Shown: piece by piece, positions 52,826-64,000 of the stretch
Position numbering within the stretch: the first letter of the stretch is position 1
How the letters are laid out: each line of letters begins with the position of its first letter
Assembly (NCBI GenBank): GCA_018873245.2
Contig: JAEMBT020000002.1
Span: 4,854,001-4,918,000, forward strand
Length of the DNA: 64,000 nt
Direction of reading: 5' to 3'
From: Archegozetes longisetosus
Lineage: Eukaryota; Arthropoda; Arachnida; Sarcoptiformes; Trhypochthoniidae
Position numbers and translations under genes: made by a program
Notes under the pieces: model-generated
The model's database searches: none
Seen by the model: only the letters and a program-made list of their open reading frames with translations
Told to the model about the DNA's origin: nothing

Positions 52826-53720
52826 GACCGATTGACTTATCAAAGTTTTACATAAATTTAATTTAATTTTAGACAATAACTTTTAATATCATTTTTAGAT
52901 TTAAATGTCACTTACCCTTAATGTTCATTTAAAGTCAATGGCGATCCAGAATTTTCTTCTATCAATATGTAGAAAATGAGAATTATTTTTATAAAGCCTT
53001 AAAGTGAAGCGTCAGACGTAATTTAAACTATTTTATAAAAATTATAAAACATCAAACTTTAGATTCTATCATAATTTGGTTTCCTCTGAGGCAGTATTTT
53101 TACAGATCGAGCTGACACGAGTGTTTGAAGAGACGGAACTAAACTTCAAATATTTATTTGATTCACAATATATTTACAATCCTTGTACATTATTTACTCA
53201 GATATAGAAAGTACTTTCAGGAGAATTGAATTATATCAGACCGATCTTCAGCCGCAGCAGTCGGTTCCGCGGAAGTCAGTTTTGCAGAATGGCATTTTAA
53301 CAAGTCAGATTAGACCGAAAGTTTATTTTCTATGTTATATTATTCTCGGTTTATATTTTAGAAAATTTTCTCTATTTCTCAATGTTATTATGAAGAGCCC
53401 AAATTCTAAGAATATAAATTTCGAGTATACACTTCATGTTCAACACAAATACTTTATAACTGAAAGTTTTCTGAAACGATATACTACAAATAGAAGCTTT
53501 TAAACCAAACCAGTAAATGTAAAAACTAAAATTTTTATTCAACTCTTCAAAAAGCAGGGTAAGATATATTTCATAACTCTAATAATAAGTTAAAAATTAT
53601 ATTTTTCAAAATTTCAAAATTGAGCTCAAATATTAATGGAAATGAATCCAGAAAGTCTAATATTTGATAAAATGTTTTTAGTCTCGTTACTTTCTATTGA
53701 CTATTAGTGCTCAAGCCTTT
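52817..53720. repeat. Downstream part of duplicated P450 block B
   Basis: Counterpart of 37855-39585. It includes an open frame of 106 codons (53183-53503) whose start, YSDIESTFRRIELYQTDLQP, is also present in block A but interrupted there by a stop. It weakly recalls the DIExMFxxI segment of BEL/Pao reverse transcriptases. I treat it as a retroelement relic, not a gene. Confidence 0.6.
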
Positions 53721-54221
53721 ATCCATATGTTGACTACTATGAAATCTTTTATTTTTCTATAATAAGTATGAATCAATGAAAAAACCCTAAGATTAAGGAA
53801 TGAGAAAATCAGTCGTAAGAGTGATTTTAACTTACTTCGGTTAAACTGACTTATTAAAATGCCACTCTGCATAGCTAACATCAATCTCTGCAACTTTGCC
53901 AAACCAATTCAAATGGATCTTTGCTTTCAAAACCGAAATCAAATTCAATAACAAAAACTTTATAGAAAATAAAATTTTTCATTTATTGATGTTATTTAGT
54001 TATGAATAAAGTTCATAATCTGGATAAGTGATCTTTATTATCAGTGTCTTGAGAAACTGTTTAATCGTACCTGAATATAAATAAAAATATATAATTTCAT
54101 TGATTTTGTACTGAAGGATTTTAAAACAAAAGGCAACTGTTGATAGAGGTAAACAGAACAAAATTAAAACTCAATTAATATGAAACACTTAAATAAAAGT
54201 AATTAATAATCGAATAATAAG

Positions 54222-55848
54222 TTAACGTTCAATAAAACTAAACTTCAAAGGCTTATCGGGTGCATTAATGAGTTTCACTTTGATACCAATATCTTCGTAG
54301 TGATATTGAACCTTAAATTTTTTAAATATTTTAATCAGTAACAGATAAATTTCTTGTTCAGCGATTCTTCTCCCAATACACATTCGCGGTCCAAATCCAA
54401 ATGGTAAAAGTAGAAATGGATGAGTTTCTGATTTGTTTTCTTTGAGCCAACGCTCGGGTTTGAACTGTAAGGCATTCTTGAAAAACTTTTCTTCAAGACA
54501 TGGCACATAATTGATACCAACTATCAACGTTTTAGCTGGTATTTGGTAGCCAGCCATAACTACATCGTGATCTAGTGAACGACTGGTTCCAACAACTGTT
54601 GGAGTAATTCTTAGAGACTCTTTGACGCATGCCTTCAAATATCTCATTTCATTCATCATAGCATTAGTCACTTCAATGTTATCGCCAACAACTCTCTCTA
54701 TTTCTTCGTACAATATTTGTTGAGATTCTGGATTTTTGGCCAAATTATACAAAGCGAATGCTATCGTATGTGAGGTCGTATCGATGCCTGCCATCAATAA
54801 ATCCAAAGTCATAGTAATCGCATCCTTAATATCAAAATCAGGTCTAGATAGGAGTTGTTGCAAAATACTCGGTTCTTCTTGAGAAGCAGCACCTGATTCT
54901 ATTTTCTTCATCGATTCTTTAATATAACTTAAAGCGATTGTTGCAAATTCGTGATTGGCTGCTTTGAATTGTTTCCATCGGAAACCAACCGGTTTATTTA
55001 TCCAACGCCAGAGCGGAAACACTTGAAAGTCAATGGTCCATGAATTTTCTAACACAACACTTGTAGCGTCTATCATTTTTTGTGGATTAGAATTTTTATC
55101 GGTATTATTAATGAGATTTAGTTTTGTATCGAGTGCCACAACACCTAACGATTCGAGTGCCCATTTGTAAAGTTCGTTCAAATAGTTGTCGATTTGTCCG
55201 TTCGCGTTCTTGATTTTTGTCATTCTTTCAATGAGTTCATCGGCCACAGTATTCATTGCAGGTAAATAGTTATATACGAGTTTAGGTTTCATCATATATG
55301 GCTGTACTTTAGTCCTGAACTGAGCCCATGACTCTCCGTTCATGATCAAAAGTCCTCCTTTACTGTAGACGTCATTATTGACAGTTCGGTACAGTCTCAA
55401 AGCGTCAAACCCTTCACGCTTTGGATATTTTCCTTCTTGACGAAACATAACTTCGATGTCACTTGGATCGTACACGAAAACAATATTTTCTTTATGTCCT
55501 GCTTGAATTCGAACTATTTTTCCATATTGTTGATGAAGCAATTGATGTGCCACATGCATACGGCTTGGCTCATACTTTCCTAATAAAAATTGATTCAAAA
55601 TTAATCTTAAAATTTATGTGCAGTCATAAAATTTGACTACCGATAACTGGTAAGAAAATCCACATAGACTTCAGAAATGGTACGGACGGTACTGAAGGCA
55701 CTGAACTAAAAGGAAGCGCTTCCTTCAAACTTACGTTATCATTAATACTGTTTTGCTGAACCGATGCTAATGTTGATCTCAGTCTTATACTGACAAAATC
55801 AAATCGTTTAGTCGATTCCAATATCCTGATACTTTTGAATATTTGCAT
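54222..55848 (-). CDS. Mitochondrial-clan cytochrome P450, copy B
   Basis: Exons 55848-55641 and 55579-54222 with a 61-base phase-1 intron give 521 residues, the same as copy A. The targeting peptide begins MQIFKSIRILES. Landmarks are unchanged: AGIDTT, ESLR, KPERW, FGFGPRMCIGRR. Long stretches are identical to copy A (for example the region from LALDTK to the I-helix and the haem loop). Differences cluster in the first 60 residues of exon 2, around the K-helix/SRS5 segment (RITPTVVGTSR here, RITPIVTGITR in A) and near the C-terminus. A one-base deletion relative to A falls inside the intron and does not harm the frame. The upstream region lacks the Harbinger element that sits before copy A. 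Expected location: mitochondrial matrix side of the inner membrane. Substrate unknown. Confidence 0.9.
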
Positions 55849-55886
55849 ATTTGATAATTAACTATAGCACCTAAATTAAAAATCTA

Positions 55887-56217
55887 GATAATATTTAGAA
55901 GTTGATGAGCCATGACTTTGAAAGTGTTTTCGCTTATCAAACTGTACGTATGACTGAACCTGCGCTTTTCGACCCTTACTCTTATTCTATTGCCAAGTTC
56001 TTATCACTAACCAAGTTTACATACACTCCCCTTTCAACGATGTTCTCAATTCTGAGAAATATGTTTATTATGAAATTCTGTTTATTTTGTATGTATAACT
56101 TTTATATAGCTTCAAGGATTTTAATCACACTAATGCTATCAGTATTTGCTTCAGAACCAGTTTATTGGTGAAATCAAATGCATTTTTCAACTCACTTTAC
56201 AACTACTGCCTCACTCA
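55887..56217 (-). repeat. Upstream region of P450 copy B, duplicated elsewhere
   Basis: The first part matches 43565-43640 (upstream of copy A) and the second part matches 51137-51412. A plus-strand open frame at 55902-56171 lies here but is only a by-product of this repeat. Confidence 0.65.
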
Positions 56218-56773
56218 AATTGTTGTCTAGCACCAACCTAATTCAACTTTCAATTATTAATAATGACAATTCAACTTTAGATTGGTATCTCAGATAAAAT
56301 GTTTTATTGAATGAAAATGAAGTTAAATTATTAGCACAATTAAATAAATACAAGACTGTATTGTAAAACACAAGCTTCTACTGCATAAGACTCAAATCTC
56401 ACTAAATTAGGCGACAGAAACCAATTGACTCTTAAGTTCAAATTTCTTGACTGTACAAAAATGCGGTTTTTATCAACTATTTAACTGAGGATTGACTGAC
56501 TATCAAACTGGTGATTGATGTATAATCACCAGTATAATAAACCTGTGATCTAATTGCGTAAAAAATAATTGTTGATTTAAGGAAAAGCTATGCAAATTAT
56601 ATAACAGGATGTAAATTTCTAATTATAAAAAGGCAACATTTTTACAATAATCGTAATAAGTTAGAAATTAAATATACTCAAATTTCTTAATATCAAGCTG
56701 TATATAATTCGTGTTGAAGTACATACATATCCTGATATTGAAATTCAATTAAAAAAAATATGCATCCGAAAAA
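56218..56773. other. Intergenic region
   Basis: AT-rich DNA containing the presumed 3' untranslated region of the PAQR gene (minus strand). A small hairpin (ACTGGTGATTGATGTATAATCACCAGT) lies at about 56508. No gene seen. Confidence 0.4.
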
Positions 56774-57862
56774 CTATGATGTATTTGGAGGCGTTAGTCT
56801 CATTTCTGCCATACCATTGATGCCATTCAAGTGCACAATAGCTGCTAGAACGACTAAAACGTGAAATATTTGGTGAGATTGGAACCAGTAGTCAAACTTG
56901 CCAGGATACCAGCGTTCGGGAATTCTGCAAGCGTACAGAATAGCACCGATTACATAAAGTGCACCTTGAACCAGGAATAATATGAAAGAGTGGATTAGGT
57001 GCGACTCTAGTACTATAAACCAGTGAATGCCTGGTATTATATTTGATAAGCCAAACGAGAGAAAAACTGCAGCTCTTAATGACCGAAATCTGGGTTCACC
57101 AAATTTATCCCATAGTGATATGACAATGGAAATGATGCATAATATAATACCTACAGTTATGTAGGTTAAATACATTGTTCTGTCGTTATAAAAGCCATAA
57201 TAAAGCGCAGGAATCATTGAACCGATTATTTGCATGGAAATACCACAATAATCAAGCTTCGAACAGAATTTCGATACTTCTCTTGAATGACAGCTACAGG
57301 TATGGAAAACAGTAGAGAATAGAAGGCAAGTGATGGCTCCGCAAAAATAGATGCAAAGCATCAGGCGATCGACTATTTGTTTGTCTTCACTGATTGTGAC
57401 ATTGTAATAAATGGCTAGAAATAGGAATATAATAACACCCAAACCATGTGTCCATATATTACCAGTTTCGGTGTGCAAACGGAATATCGACTTGAAACAT
57501 ATCCAATACGATGGAAGTGGAGGTCTGTGTCCGCGATGCAGATAATTGTTGTCTTGAAGCCATTTCGGCAGTGAATTGAAGTGACAAACATTCCAGGCCT
57601 CAGTACAAAGTTTATAGACAGCTTGCTCTGCAGCTGATTCCGCTTCAGACACTAATTTATGGACCAATTGTTCCGCTTGTTCGAAACGCTGTCGAAGCGA
57701 TGCTGACCTCTTATGAGTCTTGACTTCGAGCGAAGAGTTTGTAGTCTCCTTATCGGATGGATCAGCCATCAACTGTTCATTTGTTTGTTCGTTTTGACTT
57801 GAACCATTGAGTTGTTGGTTGAAGATTCCACTTTGATTGATCTGTTTCTGCATTTTGCACAA
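56774..57862 (-). CDS. Adiponectin-receptor-like PAQR protein (AdipoR), intronless
   Basis: A 362-residue seven-pass receptor of the PAQR class I/AdipoR type, with cytosolic N-terminus and proposed zinc-dependent ceramidase-like activity in lipid and glucose control. Residues 1-100 are hydrophilic and Gln/Ser-rich. The conserved block starts at HRPPLPSYWICFKSIFRLHTETGNIWTH. Zinc ligands of the family are present: His187 in STVFHTC, and His330 and His334 in HQIFH; Asp205 in SKLDYCGI matches the conserved catalytic-site Asp. Seven hydrophobic segments follow the usual spacing. The whole gene is a single exon, whereas AdipoR genes normally have several introns, so it may be a retroposed copy, although the frame is intact. 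Another Met (residue 4) could be the start. Confidence 0.93.
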   Translation of the reverse strand: MCKMQKQINQSGIFNQQLNGSSQNEQTNEQLMADPSDKETTNSSLEVKTHKRSASLRQRFEQAEQLVHKLVSEAESAAEQAVYKLCTEAWNVCHFNSLPKWLQDNNYLHRGHRPPLPSYWICFKSIFRLHTETGNIWTHGLGVIIFLFLAIYYNVTISEDKQIVDRLMLCIYFCGAITCLLFSTVFHTCSCHSREVSKFCSKLDYCGISMQIIGSMIPALYYGFYNDRTMYLTYITVGIILCIISIVISLWDKFGEPRFRSLRAAVFLSFGLSNIIPGIHWFIVLESHLIHSFILFLVQGALYVIGAILYACRIPERWYPGKFDYWFQSHQIFHVLVVLAAIVHLNGINGMAEMRLTPPNTS

Positions 57863-59948
57863 ATTTTCCTCTTATTTTTTCCTCTTATTTATCGATCAGT
57901 TAATAATTTCTTAAGTCGTTTTAAATGTTTTCCTTTAAGTTAAAATAAACATTAAATTAGTTTTGCTCAGAGTATAAATTAAAACGTAATTCAAATATTA
58001 AAACTAACTTAAAATAACGAATATTGAAATAAAACTATAATAAGATTAAAAAGTAATTCAAACTTACAATTGATTGCAAAAGTAGTTGAAAAAAAAATAA
58101 GTATTATATGAAATTTGAAAACGCTTTATATAATGATAAAATCTAGTGATAATTGTTTGTATTAATCAAAAGGTTAGTCAAAATCCAAAGAATAGCTGGT
58201 ATCAGTTTGGATCAGTTTCTAAATTAGGGTTAAAGTCCACTCAGTTAAAGTCCAATATTGCCTTCAAATAAATCACATGTCACTTACATTTAAGTTGACA
58301 ATAAAACCATTTTATGGCTACTTGTAGTGAATTGTTTCTGTTTCACTCGTTGCTCAACTGAATGCTTTACTATTTCAATACAAGTCAAGGTCTCCCTTAT
58401 GCAGTTAATACTCTGGTTTTCAATTGCTCTCACTGGATGTCAGCTCTGATGCTTTCAACTACTTTACAGTAAAACTCTTGCTAACTTTAGCTAACTTTTG
58501 CTTCAATTCAACATCTATGTTAAATTAAGTTACCTTATTATTAGAAAATGAATTAAAAGATATTTTAAGTTTTAGGTTGCCTCGCATTAGTTAATTAAAC
58601 ATAATTGCAAGTATAATGAACTAATTGTCAAGAGTTTGGATTTTGCTCAACTTATCTAATCCAAAAAAAGGCTAAATTTTTTATCTACACAAAAGTCTAA
58701 ATGTATGACATCGAAACGAGTTGATAACTTTATAGACATGTAAAAATAAACATTGAAAGAACAATCACTTGAAAACTAAACAGTTTAAGCAATTTTATAA
58801 AAAAAAGTAGAAGTAAGTTTACAGTAATCAAAGTGTGTAGTATAAAGATTAAAATAATGGCATACTCACTAAACACTATTAATAGTCCAGGAACTGACCT
58901 TTTGCTTCAACTATTTGCACTTTATATTAAATTTTGCTATCTGATCTCTTCAGATACTTATCCCGGAATCTCCTATTATTAATTGTTGTCTTCACTAACG
59001 CATACTTACTCTGGTTGAGGCTTATTAAACCTATATAAAGCTTTATAATTTAATAGATTTAATTTCACAATAAACTAGCGTCAATAACAAGACATGAATT
59101 GTGGGCTTTTTTCTCATAATTCCGGATGAAAATTATAGGTTCGAAATGAAACGAATAGAAATCATGTATTGAAACAAATTGAAGGACACATAAAGAACTT
59201 ATTGAACTAACTTTTCAAACATAGCAACTTTTTGACGAGTTCTCGAAATTTGACTGAATATTTTAATAGTTTTGCATAATAAACTTGAAGAAAATTTTTT
59301 GAATAGCAGATACGATGAAGGACTTTGAAAATTCCTAAGGGGTAAGAAGCCGACTCTTATGGCTAAACTTTTTAAGTAAAACACTCATAACCTCAGAACT
59401 TCATGAATGATAGGCAAAATACACAAAGTTTGAAACGAAGATTTGTCTTTATAAAACTCTTTAATTCTCGTGAGTTCAGTACTAGGAAAGTCAACTCTAA
59501 AGAAAATACACTAAGGCATAATTTCTATAAAGTTTGATATCGAAATGACCGCAATATGACTAAAATTGTGTTTACTACTAATGTCATGTTTACTAATAAG
59601 CATAGATTACACCTGAAGTTATCTTAGATTTTCATTTTCAAACATTAGTAGTCAGGTAATAAACTTTTATTTGACTGAGTTGAGGTAAAGAGTGATGTTT
59701 TTTACTAATGATCAGCAAAACTTTTAGGAAATTTCAAAGTCCTTAAATGTACTTTCCTGTAAGCTTATTTCTCATTTAATCCATCAGCTTCTGAATATAC
59801 AGTTAAGCGGTAGTAAATTCGACCAGAGTTAAAAGTTTGTTTTCACAATTTAAATTTTAATGTTAAAACTAATGAACAGTTCAAAAAATGTCCCTATCGC
59901 TCATAAAACTCTTATCTCAAAAAATGTGTTAAATAATGCAATGAATAC
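57863..59948. other. Intergenic region without recognised genes
   Basis: Upstream of the PAQR gene. No supported frame; a 61-codon minus frame at 59384-59199 shows nothing recognisable. Confidence 0.4.
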
Positions 59949-60252
59949 GATTCTCAATTACCTGTTTGTAAAACTCGACTGTACAATCATGGGATTTATT
60001 CTTGAGACACACTATGCAGCCTTTCATGCAACTTATATTAACAGCAAAAGCAAAAAAATATAACCTTTTCTCAATCCAATAAGTATTAAGCGGATATTAA
60101 TTTTAGTAAACACGAACCCAGTAGTAAGCCGTAAGTTTCATATGAATTGGTCAGTAATATGTATATTACTTGACTTAAGATTCCACGAAAGTTTGCATAC
60201 TATGTCTCAAAAATAAATCCTATGGTTGTACATAAATTGAGAATAACTTCAT
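59949..60252. repeat. Imperfect inverted repeat
   Basis: GGGATTTATTCTTGAGACAC (about 59990) is repeated inverted at about 60200-60220 (GTGTCTC-like AAAAATAAATCC), with similarity over about 80 bases per arm. A decayed foldback element is likely. The 67-codon frame starting at 59860 runs through the left arm and is not taken as a gene. Confidence 0.5.
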
Positions 60253-60610
60253 TCAGAGATAATGTCTAAATGCGAGTCTATTACATGATAATAAAACTAG
60301 ATTTAGTCTAAAATTTCACATTAGTTGCAACTTAATTTAGAAAAGTTATGAGGGAGGACCTTTATAATATAAATTCAATTTTGTTAATTGGTGTTGCAAC
60401 TTATGAAAACACGTACAAATACATTGTCAGACAATTTGCCTAATGAAATATTTCTAATTAAATAATTAGTTAATATAATAAATGATACTATTGTCCTAAC
60501 AATTCTCTTAATCGCATAGTACAATCAATTTGAATTCAAGTTTCGAGACTAACAAATTGATATTTTGGCTATCTTATTGAAAGTTATTCAAGACTTTAGG
60601 AGCCAAAAAT

Positions 60611-60763
60611 TTGTAACATAAATTCATTTTAGAAGTAAAATAAAATTTCGATAACTAATTTCCCTACTTTAAGTTCATTATAGAAGTAGTGATAAAATGA
60701 GCTTAAAGTAAGGAAATTGATTATGAAAATCAGAATTTACTTTCAGAAAATCTTATGTTACAA
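60611..60763. mobile_element. Small foldback MITE (about 150 bp)
   Basis: Tips TTGTAACATAA and TTATGTTACAA are inverted repeats; the arms pair inward through ACTTTAAG/CTTAAAGT. No coding content. Confidence 0.6.
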
Positions 60764-61113
60764 GTAGGTAAAAAGTATTTACAAAGTCAAACGTTGCTAG
60801 AATTGAAAGTAGACCTAATCCTAACTTTGTCCTCAAACCTAACTCTAAGTTTGAAAATATTGGAAAATCGATTTTAAAAACATTCTGACGATGTCGTTAA
60901 CATATTATTGTACCAGCACTTTCATTGTCAGCCTACCTGTTGGTGACATTCAAAAATTATACATCATTAATGATATATCTCCATATCAACCAACACAGGA
61001 CAACTTTAAGTACCAGTTACTAATACTAAGCCTATACAACTTTTCATATTTTGCTCTCAAACTTCATTGTTATCAAGGAGACCATGTGAGCTGGAGTCAA
61101 ATTCAAGAGCAGG

Positions 61114-61617
61114 ATGGGCTTCTTTTACGTTATCACCAAAATCTTTTTATCAATGGCAATGATCACAACAATTGGCCTATGGATAACACAGACGGTTATG
61201 GTCACAAAGAAGATCAGTTGGGACGAAGTGTCAACGATGAGAGAAGTACTGTATAGTATGGAGCAAAACCAAATGTCAGAAACATATAAGGAAAAGCTGA
61301 TCAAAAATGCAGTCGGAATGGAGATTCTACACCTTACGGTTCGTATCATACCATTCATTGTTTGTATTATTGGTATTATTTTCAACCATTATTATACGAT
61401 CCACTGTATGGCCACGTTCGCTGTCATTCCGTGGGTTTTCGATAATTTCGATGTTGTCAACCGATGGAGCGTACTTACGAGCCCTCCCCATCAAGAGGAC
61501 GTTCAAAGGAATTTCATCTACCTCTTGAGCCACGTTTTCCATTCGTTATGTGCTTTCGTCACTGTTGTATTTTCTTATTTCGTTGATGTTAGAAATAAAA
61601 GGAGAGCTACTGTTTAA
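61114..61617 (+). CDS. Four-pass membrane protein, unknown family, copy 1
   Basis: A 167-residue frame from ATG 61114. Four hydrophobic segments are visible at about 3-29, 68-93, 94-118 and 133-158. The loop between the first two is charged (ISWDEVSTMREVLYSMEQN). TM2-TM3 hold NHYYTIHCMATFAVIPWVFD and TM4 holds LLSHVFHSLCAF, and the protein ends in a basic tail RNKRR. The gene at 62581 has the same layout: a conserved spacing of His, Trp and Asp (IPWVFDNF here, ATWVYDHY there) and a His-containing last helix. Single exon, same strand, 1 kb apart: an old tandem duplication. I recognise no known family. A 5' extension or upstream exon is possible, since a longer overlapping frame begins at 60891 in another phase. 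Confidence 0.65.
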   Translation: MGFFYVITKIFLSMAMITTIGLWITQTVMVTKKISWDEVSTMREVLYSMEQNQMSETYKEKLIKNAVGMEILHLTVRIIPFIVCIIGIIFNHYYTIHCMATFAVIPWVFDNFDVVNRWSVLTSPPHQEDVQRNFIYLLSHVFHSLCAFVTVVFSYFVDVRNKRRATV

Positions 61618-62580
61618 ATCATATTCACTTCTATTTATCATTTGAGTTAAACACTTATTATACTAACACAATTGGAAACTATATTCTAAACTCTGTTTTC
61701 AAATCTAATGACTGTCAATTTGACGTATTCTTATTAAAATTGATTGTCTATTACACTAATAAAAATAATTTATCATTCATTTGTTTTATTAAATTTGAAA
61801 CTTAAGTTGATACTAAGGTTCTAGAAAAAAAATTCCTATCAATATATCTGTGCAACTATGTTTCAAATTCTTCAACTAAGTAAAGAACTTATGTTCTACT
61901 CTCAAAAACTTTATCCCAGTAAGTTCTTAATTCTTTTTCTATAGGAATTACTAGAGAATCAAATTAATCTAGAAGTCTAATAGGATTGAGAAAAACTTTC
62001 GTTTTTAGGAAACTCAATCAAACTAGTCTTAGAGTAAATAAAAGAATGATTATAATTGTGTTCACCAGTCCTATAACTAGAATCTTTGGTATAGGAGGGA
62101 GCTAAAAATTTAAAATGAAACGATGGCATTTGTTGAAGGAAAACTCTAATCAGTATTCAAATATCTATTAATTTGTTATCAAACAATTCATTAATGTTTA
62201 ATAATAAGCATTCAATTGACGCATCAAATAAATACAGTTTTAACTTTTTATAAGATTTTTTTAGCATAGAACTACACTTAAATCTTGAAGTCTCTGGAAG
62301 ATATAGCCATGTAGCCTCTCGCTAACCGCGGTTATGATATTCACCTAATTACTATCCCCTAGTTTTTGTTATTCTCAAACTTTTTAGACATTTTTTTCAA
62401 GAAACATCCAAATGATTCACTTATAACAAAATTATTGACAACAAAATGTACCAATCAGTACAACTCGGCAACTGTTGCGCTGTAAGACTACTATGACACA
62501 GATATGATACTAGGCTCTCATTTTTCATTATATTCAGTGCTATTTGTAATTTGTTGGGTAACAAGTGAAAGACTGAAAAA
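61618..62580. other. Intergenic region between the two four-pass genes
   Basis: Contains AATAAA-type signals for copy 1 (ACTAATAAAAATAA at about 61757) and the upstream region of copy 2. No gene seen. Confidence 0.4.
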
Positions 62581-63216
62581 ATGTATAACCTAATGGAGAA
62601 ACCAAAATTTCAATACTTTAGGCGCAAAGGGCCAATTGTAAAACCTGGTCGCGTTCACAATGAAGATTGGAATCGTATGGCTTGGGCAACTTTTAAGACA
62701 TATATGCTGTTCTTCATTGTGGTAACGGTTGGGTTATTCATTGCAAATCTGCTTTACTATAAGCATAAGTGGTGGGTATGCCGTCAACCTCCTCATAAGA
62801 TCCACTACTTATTGGAAGACGAATGCTTAAAAGTAGTGCAGTTAGGGAAGGAAATATTGCCATCAATGTTTCATAAGAGAAGTATTTTTCCGCTGATACA
62901 CCATCTGGTCTTAGTTGGCACATTCTGTGTGGTAGCACTTTTGGGCAATTATATCAATGACTACCATACCAGTCATTATGCTGCTCATGGTTTGGCTGCG
63001 ACTTGGGTTTATGACCACTACAGAAATCACAGGCTTATCTTCAACTCAAACTCACTTCTGTACAACTTGGGTCATACCACTCACTTTCTTGCTTTTGCCA
63101 CTAGTTATGCTTTCACGGCCACCATTATGGATAACATTCATCGAAGAATGGAATACCCGAAAGTCAAAAAGCGGAGAAATGGCAACGATCGAGTCCAGCT
63201 TATTAATCAGTCCTAG
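62581..63216 (+). CDS. Four-pass membrane protein, unknown family, copy 2
   Basis: A 211-residue single-exon frame. A basic cytosolic N-terminus (FQYFRRKGPIVKPGR) precedes four hydrophobic segments at about 38-61, 102-125, 130-150 and 160-185. The first loop has two Cys (WWVCRQPP, DECLKVV), which suggests an extracellular or lumenal side. Later segments are rich in His and Tyr: NDYHTSHYAAHGLAATWVYD and LGHTTHFLAFATSYAF. The C-terminus is strongly basic (RRMEYPKVKKRRNG). Compared with copy 1 it has a longer N-terminus and more His residues in the membrane part, which could bind a metal or cofactor; this is speculation. No known family recognised; start could also be Met5. Confidence 0.72.
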   Translation: MYNLMEKPKFQYFRRKGPIVKPGRVHNEDWNRMAWATFKTYMLFFIVVTVGLFIANLLYYKHKWWVCRQPPHKIHYLLEDECLKVVQLGKEILPSMFHKRSIFPLIHHLVLVGTFCVVALLGNYINDYHTSHYAAHGLAATWVYDHYRNHRLIFNSNSLLYNLGHTTHFLAFATSYAFTATIMDNIHRRMEYPKVKKRRNGNDRVQLINQS

Positions 63217-64000
63217 ATTAATCAAGTATAACATTTGAGAATGTTTATTTTAGTTTTGAGCTTTGATTTTAATTTGCCGATCCCTTCTCAATACCAACTA
63301 CTCGTTAGTAAATATTATATTTATTCAGTTTTCAACTTGTGATTTTAAAACTTGATAAATCAAAATTAATCTTTATCAATCTTATACTCAAGAAGTCTCT
63401 GATACTATGTTTAGAATTTGACACACACTTACTGTGCTTCGATTTCGATTTCGATTAGTGACTGAATTTAACTGAATATGACAGCCTAGACTAAAAACTT
63501 ATTTCGGTCAGTTAACATAGCTTGCTGATTTCAGTCGAAAAGATCTCTATTATGTGGTATACTTTTGTGCCTATATTTCTTGATTTAAATGTAATCTTAT
63601 GATACTATTGATTGCATTTGTTGACTATTTGTTGACTAATGCAACTGAGTACTAGTAGTTTAAGCGCCTAATAACATTTTCATATGAACTCGTCATTTTG
63701 AACACTCGAGGAGAAGCAGCTTCAATTCTGAAACTCTTTAGATGCAAGTGAGTATTTTAATAGTCACATTCAATATAAACTTAATTATTGGTTAATTTCA
63801 AAATTTAAAGCTTTTTTCTAGCCGAATATGACCTACGAGTTTGACCGAACTCGACCTCTGATTTTCTAATTTTCAAATGTTTGAAATCGAAACGCAGTAT
63901 GCACACTATATTCTAACAAAGAACTCAGTTTATAAATGCTCAATAAAGTCAATAAAACCTATTTATTTTAAAAACTTTATTCAATGTTAATAAAATAGTA
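63217..64000. other. Intergenic region at window end
   Basis: 3' side of the four-pass gene copy 2. A CGATTTCGATTTCGATT triplet at about 63438 is a minor repeat. No gene seen. Confidence 0.4.

Noticed and set aside
53183-53503. 106-codon frame beside P450 copy B as a gene
   Set aside because: The duplicate in block A carries stops and shifts, and the start resembles only a retroelement fragment.
60891-61256. 121-codon frame overlapping the four-pass gene copy 1
   Set aside because: Different phase from the hydrophobic, paralogue-supported frame at 61114; its second half is merely the shifted reading of that gene.

Overview
The window is AT-rich animal nuclear DNA (roughly 70% A+T by eye) with short GT-AG introns, mostly 50-350 bases. 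The gene set is metazoan: a short-form ABCC/MRP transporter with 20 exons, a GILT thiol reductase, two mitochondrial-clan cytochrome P450s, an adiponectin/PAQR receptor, a neuropeptide-type rhodopsin-family GPCR and two small amidated-peptide precursors. The peptides, the P450 type, GILT and the density of P, hAT, PIF/Harbinger and mariner-type DNA transposons suggest an arthropod or close relative, perhaps a chelicerate or mite. Nothing here fixes the species and I did not name one.

Layout. 1-8 kb is mostly transposon debris: a 670-bp inverted-repeat element, a decayed LINE on the minus strand, a foldback element, two 8-bp-TSD hAT-type elements, and a small secreted dynein-light-chain-like gene with a broken relative next to it. 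8-10.2 kb holds nothing I recognise. 10.2-16.1 kb is the ABCC gene, whose 20 exons join in frame to 1318 residues. 16.4-37.4 kb holds two minus-strand precursors that both encode a -RKPPRF-amide peptide. Between them lie a tail-anchored small protein, a 3-exon peptide GPCR (360 residues), the GILT gene and a small secreted protein resembling plant self-incompatibility S1 proteins. 37.9-56.2 kb is a rearranged segmental duplication carrying two 521-residue P450 genes 13.3 kb apart. Between the P450s lie a PIF/Harbinger element, P-element copies (one internally deleted) and a long inverted duplication whose arms serve as empty sites for each other's insertions. 56.8-57.9 kb is an intronless AdipoR/PAQR gene. 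61.1-63.2 kb holds two tandem single-exon genes for a four-pass membrane protein family that I cannot name.

How the genes may work together: the two KPPRF-amide precursors and the peptide GPCR between them are a candidate ligand-receptor neighbourhood, by inference only. The P450 pair, the ABCC exporter and the small secreted proteins fit an accessory or detoxification repertoire, but nothing in the sequence links them as a pathway. The best leads for something undescribed are the KPPRF-amide twins with the nearby receptor, the twin four-pass membrane proteins, and the secreted dynein-light-chain-like and S1-like proteins.
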